DNA of 5,658 nucleotides from Thermoplasmata archaeon (GTDB lineage: Archaea > Thermoplasmatota > Thermoplasmata > Thermoplasmatales > Thermoplasmataceae): assembly GCA_021811525.1 (NCBI GenBank), contig JAJZOK010000041.1, positions 1 to 5,658 on the forward strand, written 5' to 3'. Shown here piece after piece: positions 1-5,658 of the stretch. The first letter of the stretch is position 1; each line of letters opens with the position of its first letter. The position numbers and the translations under genes were made by a program. Below the pieces are notes generated by a model. That model searched no databases, was not told the DNA's origin, and worked only from the letters and a program-made list of their open reading frames with translations.

Positions 1-67
1 TAGAGCCGGTAAGAGTTTGCCCATACGGGGAATACATTAACAAGGATGTACAAATTATTTTTGCAGG

Positions 68-931
68 TCAGGATATTAACCTGATGGCATCTCTTTCAAC
101 ACCCACTTCAATGGGAAGGTTGCCAAAATTCTCACCGTCGATCTCAATCGGGGCTTCACCCTCTATCTTCATGGCGGATGTGCGCATCGAGGTTACGACC
201 TTATCATTGACGTGTGACCCATCCCTGAGTTTCCGCAATTTGGCAAGAAGCTGGATTCTCCCAGCGCCATGAACTATATGCACATCTAGGAAGCCATCAC
301 TCAGCTCCGCGCTAGGTGCAGCAAGCATCCCTCCTCCGAAGTATTTGCCGTTCGCAATAATCATCTCAGCTACACTGATCGATTCAGTCCCGTTTTCATG
401 GGTTATACTGACCGGGTAGGGGCGGTATGAAGGCACTGAAGCCAGGACAGCAGAAGTGAATGAACTGCCGTCATGTACTTTCTTCCTGGAATTTACCCTC
501 CTCATAACCTGTGCTCCGAAGCCCACTTCAAGAATGTTCAGGAAATACCTGGTTTCTCCATTTCGTGCAATCCTGCCTAGGTCAATGGTTCTGCTGGTCC
601 CCTTTCTTATTGCTTCAACCACTGCAGGCAGGTCCCTAAATTCAGTGGACTTGACAAAATCAGAGCCGGTGCCCGCTGAAATGGGAACCAGGATGATTTC
701 AGAGCTTGCAATGGCCTGCACTATCTCGTTAAGGGTACCATCGCCGCCTACGCATACCAGGTGGGTGAACCCATTTTCCAACGCATTCTTAGCCAGTTCA
801 GTGGCATTTCCGGGGCCGGTAGTGAGCTGGAATTCAAGATCAAAACCCTCAAACTGTTTCAGCACTGATCGGTATATTTCACCTGCATATCCTCCTCCTG
901 CTATAGGATTCACAATAGCGAATATCCTCAA
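68..931 (-). CDS. YegS/DgkB-family lipid (diacylglycerol-type) kinase
   Basis: A 287-residue protein of the DAGK catalytic family, which uses ATP to phosphorylate the hydroxyl of diacylglycerol, sphingoid bases or related lipids on the cytoplasmic membrane face. Visible motifs, in order: the N-terminal NPIAGGG strand-loop (residues 8-14), the nucleotide-binding GGDGTLNE (62-69), PISAGTGSDF (83-92, where bacterial relatives usually have GTGNDF), FGGGMLAAPSAELSDGFLDV (198-217), and IEIDGE near the end (262-267). The middle and late motifs separate it from NAD kinases, which share only GGDGT. Length is normal for the family and no membrane segment is seen. The start is TTG: in-frame codons upstream reach a stop at 950-952 without any ATG or GTG, and MRIFAIVNP aligns with the usual N-terminus. 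The TTG overlaps the dehydrogenase stop by 4 bases (928-931), so it is probably translated by coupling as the last gene of the operon. The family assignment is firm. The substrate is unknown: in an archaeon it could be an archaeol-like ether lipid, a prenyl alcohol or another lipid alcohol. Confidence 0.9.
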   Translation of the reverse strand: MRIFAIVNPIAGGGYAGEIYRSVLKQFEGFDLEFQLTTGPGNATELAKNALENGFTHLVCVGGDGTLNEIVQAIASSEIILVPISAGTGSDFVKSTEFRDLPAVVEAIRKGTSRTIDLGRIARNGETRYFLNILEVGFGAQVMRRVNSRKKVHDGSSFTSAVLASVPSYRPYPVSITHENGTESISVAEMIIANGKYFGGGMLAAPSAELSDGFLDVHIVHGAGRIQLLAKLRKLRDGSHVNDKVVTSMRTSAMKIEGEAPIEIDGENFGNLPIEVGVERDAIRLIS

Positions 932-2286
932 CCTTTCACCATTCCAGTTTCAAGGGCCTTCTGCATAACCACAGGTTCAATGGATTTTCCCATGTCAAGG
1001 CTGTATATCCTTGCTGCTTCCCTTCTTCTCATGATGTCTTCCGTGTAGATGGGGCATTCATGGTATATTTCGTATTCAACCCTTTGGGCAAGGTCCAGTT
1101 CAGGCCTCTTGTACTCTATCACAGGCAAGCCCTTCACTTTCACAGGTTTTCCAATGATTACAGAGACCCTGAGGGCAGTATCCCTGGACGCCGACCTGTA
1201 ATTCGTGATCTTTCCTCCAAGGATGCTCATAACCCTTCCCCTGAGGCGCAGTTCAAAGTCCCTCGTTACTGTTCCAGGATCTTTGCCTTCACCGAAAAGC
1301 GGGCGTATGCCGCAGTATGCAGTGATCACATCCTCCTGTGCCACGGATGGGAAGATCTGTGCCACACTTCTGACAATATAATCAACATCCTCTGGGTTAA
1401 CCGTGAAGTCATCCGGATCCCCGGTGAATGTATCCGTTGTTCCAATGTGAACCACTTCTCCCCTGGGAATTATGAACATCTGCCTCTTGTCTATATGTGA
1501 ACGGAATGCGATGGCATTCTTCACCGGCATCTTACTATAAGGGACAACCAGATGTACGCCTTTGCTCAGTTTCAGGCCCTGCCCCAGTTTCAGGTCGAGT
1601 TTTTCTGATAGGACGCCAGCCCATGGCCCTGCAGCATTGATGATCATGGATGCTTCTACAGTGAATTTCTCGCCGGTTGTATGGTCCAGAAGGGTCACTT
1701 CGTTTTTCTGGTCTTCCAGGCTGAAATCAGTGGCTTCCACATAGTTAAGGCAGATGGCCCCGTGCATCTTTGCAGTTACGATGTTGGAAACCACAAGGAG
1801 CGAATCATCAGTGTATGAATCATGATACTGGAAATAACCCTGCACTGATTTTGGATAAAGTCCTTTGTTCTCAACGAATTTTGGTATGGAGATCTTGCCC
1901 GACAGCAAATTGTAAAGGAATAGCCCAAACCTCAGTGTTCCTCTTCTCCAGGAATACTGGTCAACAAGGATATGGAAATCCATGGGCTTCACGATACTGG
2001 TGTTTGCGGTTAAGTAATCCCTTTCCTTCAGGAGTCCCCTCACCTCAGTTATCTCGCCCTGTGCAAGGTACCGCAGGCCCCCATGTATAAGCTTTGAAGA
2101 GCCTGAACTGGTGCCAGAGGCGAAGTCCCCCTTTTCCACGAGGACCACGCTTATCCCGTTTGCTGCTAGAATGTTCGCAGCTCCTGCCCCCGTGATTCCG
2201 CCTCCCACAATGAGCACATCACATGGCTTTCCCCTTATCTTCCCGATGTCAACGGCCCTGGTCCTGTATGAAAATTCGTTTTCCAT
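928..2286 (-). CDS. glpA: FAD-dependent sn-glycerol-3-phosphate dehydrogenase, short C-terminus
   Basis: Predicted to oxidise sn-glycerol-3-phosphate to dihydroxyacetone phosphate, passing electrons from FAD to a quinone or other acceptor at the membrane. The 452-residue protein has the Rossmann dinucleotide site DVLIVGGGITGAGAA (23-37), an acidic ribose-binding Glu in VLVEKGDFASGTS (48-60), the family hallmark SSKLIHGGLRYL (63-74), INAAGPWAG (216-224), KGVHLVVP (242-249), IGTTDTFTGDPDD (281-293), CGIRPLFG (325-332, with the substrate-binding Arg328) and ILGGKITNYR (355-364, Lys359). The C-terminal domain is short: only about 70-90 residues follow the GGKIT motif, against about 140 in E. coli GlpD (501 aa). 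There is no cysteine-rich iron-sulfur tail as in bacterial GlpA (about 540 aa), and no transmembrane helix. It starts with ATG immediately after the preceding gene's TAA and has a good Shine-Dalgarno. The symbol follows COG usage; glpD would serve equally well. No glycerol kinase or uptake facilitator is in the window. Confidence 0.92.
   Translation of the reverse strand: MENEFSYRTRAVDIGKIRGKPCDVLIVGGGITGAGAANILAANGISVVLVEKGDFASGTSSGSSKLIHGGLRYLAQGEITEVRGLLKERDYLTANTSIVKPMDFHILVDQYSWRRGTLRFGLFLYNLLSGKISIPKFVENKGLYPKSVQGYFQYHDSYTDDSLLVVSNIVTAKMHGAICLNYVEATDFSLEDQKNEVTLLDHTTGEKFTVEASMIINAAGPWAGVLSEKLDLKLGQGLKLSKGVHLVVPYSKMPVKNAIAFRSHIDKRQMFIIPRGEVVHIGTTDTFTGDPDDFTVNPEDVDYIVRSVAQIFPSVAQEDVITAYCGIRPLFGEGKDPGTVTRDFELRLRGRVMSILGGKITNYRSASRDTALRVSVIIGKPVKVKGLPVIEYKRPELDLAQRVEYEIYHECPIYTEDIMRRREAARIYSLDMGKSIEPVVMQKALETGMVKG
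936..940 (-). promoter_or_regulatory. Shine-Dalgarno supporting the TTG start of the lipid kinase
   Basis: GGTGA, a common archaeal Shine-Dalgarno core, lies 4 bases upstream of the TTG at 931, within the final codons of the dehydrogenase. It backs the choice of a non-ATG start where no ATG or GTG is available upstream before an in-frame stop. Confidence 0.5.
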
Positions 2287-3786
2287 TTACCTGTCTCCCC
2301 CAAAGAGTGGATCTGAATAGCCTTCCTGCACCTTAAGCAGGAACGGGTCTATGTATGGGGAAAAGAATCTCCCTTTTCCATGGTGGTGGGTTATTGAGCC
2401 GCCATTGGAAATGAAGGACCTTATGAGCCTGTCCCTGATCTCCTGAAGCAGATCCAGCTCATTGTCCCCCTTGAAAATGAACGTGAAATAAATGCAAGCC
2501 CCTTCCCTGTAGAGGTGGGACAGGTGGGCCATTATCTCTCCCTGGAAACCCCTTTCATCCCTGAATTCATAGAATGCTTTCCTGGCCTCTGAGTAAAGGT
2601 GCCATATCTTGTCCCATGAGGTGGAAGTCTCCAGGGTATCAGGAACTAATCCCGCCTTCCAGAGCATGTTCGCTAGCCCTGGCCTGGAATACCTTCCCTT
2701 TTCCCAAGCCTTTGCGGGCTGAGAGCCGGCAGACATCGAATACCCATGATCCGGCAGGGTTGCACGGTTATTGTTCACAATAATCAGTAGGCATCCCTTT
2801 GAATAACCCCTAATGGAGATATATCTCTTGAAGAGCCTGACGGCAGTTGAGTCTGCTGCACTGTTTAAGGCAAATTCTGTTTCAAGTTCATCTGAAAGCC
2901 TTGCAACAGCAGGAAACACTTTCATCCTGCTCAGGGCCAGTATTCCATCATAAAAAGAACGGTAAATCCTGGAGTCATAGTACCTGGTTTCAGGCGATGG
3001 AAAGGTTTTCAATGCGACTTCGGTGATCAACCCGTTCCTTCCATCGCTGCCCAAAGCCATTTCCTTGGGCTGCATCCCCACTGATTCCCTCGGTACCAGA
3101 TCATCCTGCAGGGTGCCTCGGGATGTTTCTATCCTGACACCTATAACCAGGTCTTCCATTCCGCCATAGTAGTTTGATTCCTGGCCAGTGGCCTTTGTTG
3201 AAACCCACCCGCCAACAGTGGAGTAAATGAATGATTCCGGGAAGTTCCCGAGGGTCATTCCCCTGCTGTTTGCTTCATTTTCAGCCTCAAGTCCAGTCAG
3301 GCCCGCACCCACAATTGCAAACCTGTTCCGCGGCTCGAATTTTCTGAAATTCTTTGTATCGATGCTTACAATCTTGCCTGTTCCTGAAAGGAGCAGCGAT
3401 CCTGATACTGAGGTTCCGCCACCAAATATTGTTGCCTTATATCCGTTATTCGCCAGTTCTGAAAGTATGGCCTGTACCCTTTCTTCATTCGGGTATACAA
3501 CGGCATCGACAATACGGACTATCTTATCATGCTTGGCCATCAGGATTTCCGGAGAGGATTTTCCAATAGAATGGCGGAACCTCTCTTCCACTGAGAATTC
3601 AACTTCATCTGCAGACAAAAAGCCAAGGAGTTCTTTCCTGAGGTCAGCTGGCGTTTCGGGAAAGTTCATTTCTGCCTGGCCATCCCAACTCTGGGAAAGA
3701 TTCCAGGAAAATCGGCTGGAAATGTATTCAACCTCCCGCTGGAAACCGCCCTCAACATCATGGCCATATAGAACCGGAACTCTCAT
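2287..3786 (-). CDS. AGPS-like FAD-binding (PCMH/VAO) protein, alkyl-DHAP synthase family
   Basis: A 499-residue flavoprotein of the vanillyl-alcohol oxidase/PCMH fold, closest by motif to alkyl-dihydroxyacetonephosphate synthase, which swaps the acyl chain of acyl-DHAP for a fatty alcohol to make an ether bond. Seen in order: an N-terminal family-specific stretch (SWDGQ at 33-37 and the following helical region); the FAD pyrophosphate loop FGGGTSVSG (121-129); GAGLTGLE (160-167); the FAD-contacting STVGGWVSTKATGQ (189-202) with YYGGMEDLV (206-214); LGSDGRNGLITEVALK (245-260); DTLETSTSWD (383-392); GACIYFTFIF (429-438), where Tyr433 matches the catalytic Tyr of mammalian AGPS; and GGSITHHHGKG (462-472), matching its His-His-His active site. 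There is no peroxisomal signal or membrane segment. The ATG has no upstream Shine-Dalgarno but sits about 27 bases from a TATA-like box, and there is a stop in frame upstream (3826-3828) without another ATG. It heads the operon with the glycerol-3-phosphate dehydrogenase and lipid kinase. Archaea have no known acyl-DHAP pathway, so the real reaction may be an FAD-linked oxidation of a lactate- or glycerol-phosphate-like substrate. Confidence 0.88.
   Translation of the reverse strand: MRVPVLYGHDVEGGFQREVEYISSRFSWNLSQSWDGQAEMNFPETPADLRKELLGFLSADEVEFSVEERFRHSIGKSSPEILMAKHDKIVRIVDAVVYPNEERVQAILSELANNGYKATIFGGGTSVSGSLLLSGTGKIVSIDTKNFRKFEPRNRFAIVGAGLTGLEAENEANSRGMTLGNFPESFIYSTVGGWVSTKATGQESNYYGGMEDLVIGVRIETSRGTLQDDLVPRESVGMQPKEMALGSDGRNGLITEVALKTFPSPETRYYDSRIYRSFYDGILALSRMKVFPAVARLSDELETEFALNSAADSTAVRLFKRYISIRGYSKGCLLIIVNNNRATLPDHGYSMSAGSQPAKAWEKGRYSRPGLANMLWKAGLVPDTLETSTSWDKIWHLYSEARKAFYEFRDERGFQGEIMAHLSHLYREGACIYFTFIFKGDNELDLLQEIRDRLIRSFISNGGSITHHHGKGRFFSPYIDPFLLKVQEGYSDPLFGGDR
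2295..2299 (-). promoter_or_regulatory. Shine-Dalgarno of the glycerol-3-phosphate dehydrogenase
   Basis: GGGAG, within a run of five G, lies 8 bases upstream of the ATG at 2286 and inside the last codons of the AGPS-like gene. It supports this start and internal translation initiation on a polycistronic message. Confidence 0.6.
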
Positions 3787-3809
3787 TAGAAAATAGATGC
3801 AATGGGCAA

Positions 3810-3832
3810 TAATAAAATTGGTTTGTTATATT
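3810..3832 (-). promoter_or_regulatory. Candidate archaeal TATA promoter for the AGPS-like/glpA/lipid-kinase operon
   Basis: The minus strand of the 65-base gap has two AT-rich boxes. TTTTATTA (3810-3817) is centred about 27 bases upstream of the ATG at 3786. This is the usual TATA-to-start distance in archaea, so the transcript would be leaderless, and no Shine-Dalgarno precedes that ATG. Purine-rich AAACCAA just upstream (3817-3823) could serve as the BRE. A second, more canonical-looking box, AATATAAC (3825-3832), would place the start of transcription near 3801 and give a leader of about 15 bases. The sequence alone does not decide between them. No repressor operator or inverted repeat is evident. 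Confidence 0.5.
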
Positions 3833-3851
3833 GAAAGAAAGTTATGGGAGG
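3831..3851 (-). terminator. Possible weak pyrimidine-rich terminator after the ABC permease
   Basis: Directly after the permease TGA the minus strand reads as a pyrimidine-rich stretch containing CTTTCTTTC (3833-3841). Archaeal termination uses T-rich tracts without needing a hairpin, and this is the only candidate between the exporter genes and the next promoter. The tract is interrupted by C and short, so read-through into the next operon is possible. Confidence 0.25.
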
Positions 3852-4946
3852 TCACTGCTCCTTCCAGCTGAACTTCAGCACGGTGAAGACAAATATCACA
3901 GCGGCCACCGCTATGCTCACTGCCAGATCGAGGGTAGCAGAACTGTAGTTGGAGTATATGGTCACGGAATTCAGCCCGTCTATGATATAGAACAGCGGGA
4001 GCACATGTGCAAAGCTCTGGAGCCAGGATGGCATGATTGCAATGGGGAAAAAGGTGCCTGAAAGAAACATCATGGGGAATGTTATGATATTGCCGATTAC
4101 AGAGGCGCTTTCCTCTGACCTGGAAACTGATCCCGCAAGTATTCCAAGTGAAGTGAACATGAAAACTCCCACGACGAGGAACGGTATTACAAGCAGCGAA
4201 ATGGAAAGTGTGGAGTGGAACAACAGGGTTCCCACAGCTATGATCATTATCGCTGAGAGGGCTGAAATGATGAGATACCAGATGAACTTGGAGAGGAACC
4301 ACTCAGATTTTGTTAGAGGAGTGAGGGAAAGCTGCCGGAATATCTTGTCCTTCTTGTATGAACTCACGATGTAGGTCATCGAAAACATTGGTGAAGTGAG
4401 TATTACCAGCCCAATGAGCCCTGGAATAAGGAAATCTATGTAGTTTGCAGCATGGGTAGTTACAGATGTGCTGGCTACGGAAACTGTCTGGTTGTTGTTG
4501 GCAAAGTGGCTGTTGAAGAGCTGCACTGTCACGGATATGGCCTGTTGTGCCACTGAACTGGTAGAAACTGCTGGATTGTTGTAATAAGTCAGAGAAATAT
4601 GCTGCCCCTGGCTATAGTCAGAGGTGAAGTTGGCAGGTATCAGAAGCGCTGCAGTAATTGAATGCTGCGAGATATAGGCCTGTATGTTTACATTGTCCGG
4701 GATCATGTGAATATCCACGAAATGTGTGGAATTGAGGGTCTCAATGAAGGTATTGGACATATTTCCCGATGTGTCCAGATTCTGCACGTAAAGGGGCACT
4801 GCCGAAGTAGTGCTACCGGAAAAGATGGAACCAAACAGTAGCATCAGGATAAGCGGGAAAATAAACACGAAAAAAATGGCAGTGGTGCTTCTCATATAAT
4901 TCCGGGAATAGATCTTTAAGTCAGCAACTATGTTCTTTAATTTCAT
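3852..4946 (-). CDS. ABC-2 type transporter permease
   Basis: A 364-residue integral membrane subunit of an ABC exporter. It has one N-terminal transmembrane helix (about 21-41), a long external domain (about 42-170), then about five further helices (about 171-195, 222-242, 250-272, 284-304 and 338-357). This is the topology of the ABC2_membrane_3/YhhJ-like permeases. The segment FPMMFLSGTFFPIAIMP (290-306) followed by an LP-containing stretch is the characteristic ABC-2 motif. Positively charged residues lie on the predicted cytoplasmic side, for example SYKKDK (196-201). The external domain is Ser/Thr/Asn-rich and carries four N-X-S/T sequons (at Asn62, 72, 106 and 152), as is common for exposed archaeal surface proteins. 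The start is set by a 4-base ATGA overlap with the ATPase stop and a strong GGAGG Shine-Dalgarno. It is co-transcribed and surely partnered with that ATPase. The exported substrate (drug, lipid, peptide or polysaccharide) cannot be read from the sequence. Confidence 0.9.
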   Translation of the reverse strand: MKLKNIVADLKIYSRNYMRSTTAIFFVFIFPLILMLLFGSIFSGSTTSAVPLYVQNLDTSGNMSNTFIETLNSTHFVDIHMIPDNVNIQAYISQHSITAALLIPANFTSDYSQGQHISLTYYNNPAVSTSSVAQQAISVTVQLFNSHFANNNQTVSVASTSVTTHAANYIDFLIPGLIGLVILTSPMFSMTYIVSSYKKDKIFRQLSLTPLTKSEWFLSKFIWYLIISALSAIMIIAVGTLLFHSTLSISLLVIPFLVVGVFMFTSLGILAGSVSRSEESASVIGNIITFPMMFLSGTFFPIAIMPSWLQSFAHVLPLFYIIDGLNSVTIYSNYSSATLDLAVSIAVAAVIFVFTVLKFSWKEQ

Positions 4947-5658
4947 TGGCTCTCCTCCTGCTCAGTGACTAGGTCAACAAATATGTCCTCAAGAGTATCC
5001 TCCTTGAGTGACAGGCTTGTGAGCTCAATGCGGCTCCTGTCTGCAAACTCCAGGACATCCATGACGTCCCTGTTGCTGTGCACCGTCACAGTAAGGCTGT
5101 CCCCTGATCTTGAGCACTCAAGGCCGAGCACTTCACTTAGATGCCTGAATAATTCTTCTGTGTACTGGACAATGAGCTTTCTGCCTTTTCCCATTTTCTG
5201 TATGATATCAGCGGGGCTCCCTTCCACAATAATTCTTCCATGGTCCATTATTGCAACGCGATCAGCAAGCATCTGGGCTTCTTCCAGGTAATGTGTCGTA
5301 AGAATGACAGTCCTTCCCTCAGATTTCAGCTTCCTGATTAAGTCCCAGATCTTCCTTCTTGCTTTTGGGTCCAGGCCAGTTGTGGGCTCGTCCAGAAAAA
5401 CCAGCTCAGGATCGTTGACAAGAGCAAGGCAGATTCCAACTTTCTGCTTCTGTCCGCCAGACAGGTTCTGGAAATACACGTCCTGCACCTCAGAAAGCTC
5501 CACCAGTTCAAGAAGCTCACTGCTCTTGTCGGGCATTCCAAAAAGGGAGCAGTAATACCTGATGGCCTCCTTTGGCGTAATTCTTTCAATAAACCTGAAA
5601 TCCTGAGGCATTATGCCAACCCTGTCCCTAAGTTTTATGGCCGAATGCCAAGGGTCTT
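4943..5658 (-). CDS. ABC transporter ATP-binding protein (5' end outside window)
   Basis: The nucleotide-binding subunit for the neighbouring permease, of the DrrA/CcmA exporter class. Only 237 residues are in the window: the open frame continues past the right edge (DPWHSAIKLRDRVGI precedes the ATG at 5609-5611), so that internal Met, which sits in the Q-loop VGIMPQD, is not the true start. Walker A must lie beyond 5658. Present here: the Q-loop (Gln at 5603-5605), the ABC signature NLSGGQKQK (LSGGQ at 5450-5464), Walker B LVFLDEPTTGLD (about 5369-5404), the H-loop TTH (His at 5291-5293), and a C-terminal extension of about 75 residues ending in LEDIFVDLVTEQEESQ. Such a tail is typical of single-domain ABC-2 ATPases. 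All ATPase motifs in the visible part are intact. The TGA stop overlaps the permease ATG, which implies coupled translation and equal subunit supply. Confidence 0.93.
   Translation of the reverse strand, partial: DPWHSAIKLRDRVGIMPQDFRFIERITPKEAIRYYCSLFGMPDKSSELLELVELSEVQDVYFQNLSGGQKQKVGICLALVNDPELVFLDEPTTGLDPKARRKIWDLIRKLKSEGRTVILTTHYLEEAQMLADRVAIMDHGRIIVEGSPADIIQKMGKGRKLIVQYTEELFRHLSEVLGLECSRSGDSLTVTVHSNRDVMDVLEFADRSRIELTSLSLKEDTLEDIFVDLVTEQEESQ
4954..4958 (-). promoter_or_regulatory. Strong Shine-Dalgarno of the ABC permease
   Basis: GGAGG on the minus strand lies 7 bases upstream of the permease ATG, inside the end of the ATPase coding region. It settles the permease start at 4946 and, with the ATGA overlap, points to reinitiation after the ATPase. 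Confidence 0.7.

Noticed and set aside
68..931. NAD kinase as an alternative identity for the kinase
   Set aside because: The GGDGT motif is shared, but the NPIAGGG, GGGM-APSAELSDGFLDV and C-terminal IDGE motifs belong to the DAGK/YegS lipid kinases.
456..968. A 170-codon plus-strand open frame opposite the lipid kinase
   Set aside because: It is an antisense shadow of conserved coding sequence, including the GGDGT and GTGSDF motifs of the kinase. It resembles no protein family I recognise.
1060..1500. A 146-codon plus-strand frame opposite the dehydrogenase
   Set aside because: It is antisense to conserved dehydrogenase motifs (IGTTD, GIRPL, GGKIT) with no family resemblance of its own.
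3227..3796. A 189-codon open frame on the plus strand opposite the AGPS-like gene
   Set aside because: It lies fully antisense to a gene with strong family motifs, its translation is Ser/Pro/Arg-rich without recognisable domains, and it has no promoter or ribosome site that stands out.
3826..4302. A 158-codon minus-strand open frame overlapping the permease in another frame
   Set aside because: It is out of frame with the clear ABC-2 permease and its His/Cys-rich, domain-free translation looks like a frame shadow. There is no sign of a frameshift in the permease.
4943..5611. Treating the ATPase as a complete short gene starting at the ATG at 5609-5611
   Set aside because: The frame stays open to the window edge, and that Met lies within the Q-loop, so the apparent loss of Walker A is an edge effect and not a degenerate ATPase.
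1..5658. CRISPR arrays, tRNA or rRNA genes, insertion sequences, toxin-antitoxin or defence modules
   Set aside because: No regularly spaced repeats, tRNA-like cloverleaf, transposase motifs or terminal inverted repeats were seen. Nearly every base is taken up by five metabolic or transport genes.

Overview
The window looks like chromosomal DNA from an archaeon, most likely an acidophilic euryarchaeon of the Thermoplasmata type. This is inferred, not proven. The support is roughly even GC with heavy use of AGG/AGA (Arg) and ATA (Ile) codons, a first gene in an operon with no Shine-Dalgarno but a TATA-like box about 27 bases upstream of its ATG, and a set of protein types known from acidophilic archaea. 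All five genes lie on the minus strand, so transcription runs from the right edge (5658) to the left (1). No RNA genes, CRISPR arrays, insertion sequences or long repeats were seen.

Right part (3852-5658): an ABC exporter pair. The ATPase is cut by the window edge and lacks its Walker A region here. It is followed, with a 4-base ATGA overlap, by an ABC-2 type permease with a large external loop. The substrate cannot be told.

Middle (3787-3851): a 65-base gap, the only intergenic space between genes. It holds a pyrimidine-rich stretch after the permease stop and TATA-like boxes for the next transcript.

Left part (68-3786): a very tight three-gene unit. The first gene encodes an FAD enzyme that closely resembles alkyl-dihydroxyacetonephosphate synthase (AGPS/ADPS), including the His-His-His and Tyr catalytic signature. 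Its stop codon touches the ATG of an FAD-dependent glycerol-3-phosphate dehydrogenase with a shortened C-terminus. That gene in turn overlaps by 4 bases the TTG start of a YegS/DgkB-type lipid kinase. Dihydroxyacetone phosphate links the first two enzymes, and the third would act on a lipid or glycerol-containing alcohol. Archaea build ether lipids on sn-glycerol-1-phosphate with GGGP synthase, so an AGPS-like enzyme co-transcribed with an sn-glycerol-3-phosphate dehydrogenase and a lipid kinase is the most interesting part of the window. It may be an uncharacterised route for making, remodelling or salvaging glycerol ether lipids, or glycerol-phosphate catabolism by repurposed enzymes.

The leftmost 67 bases contain no gene that can be supported.
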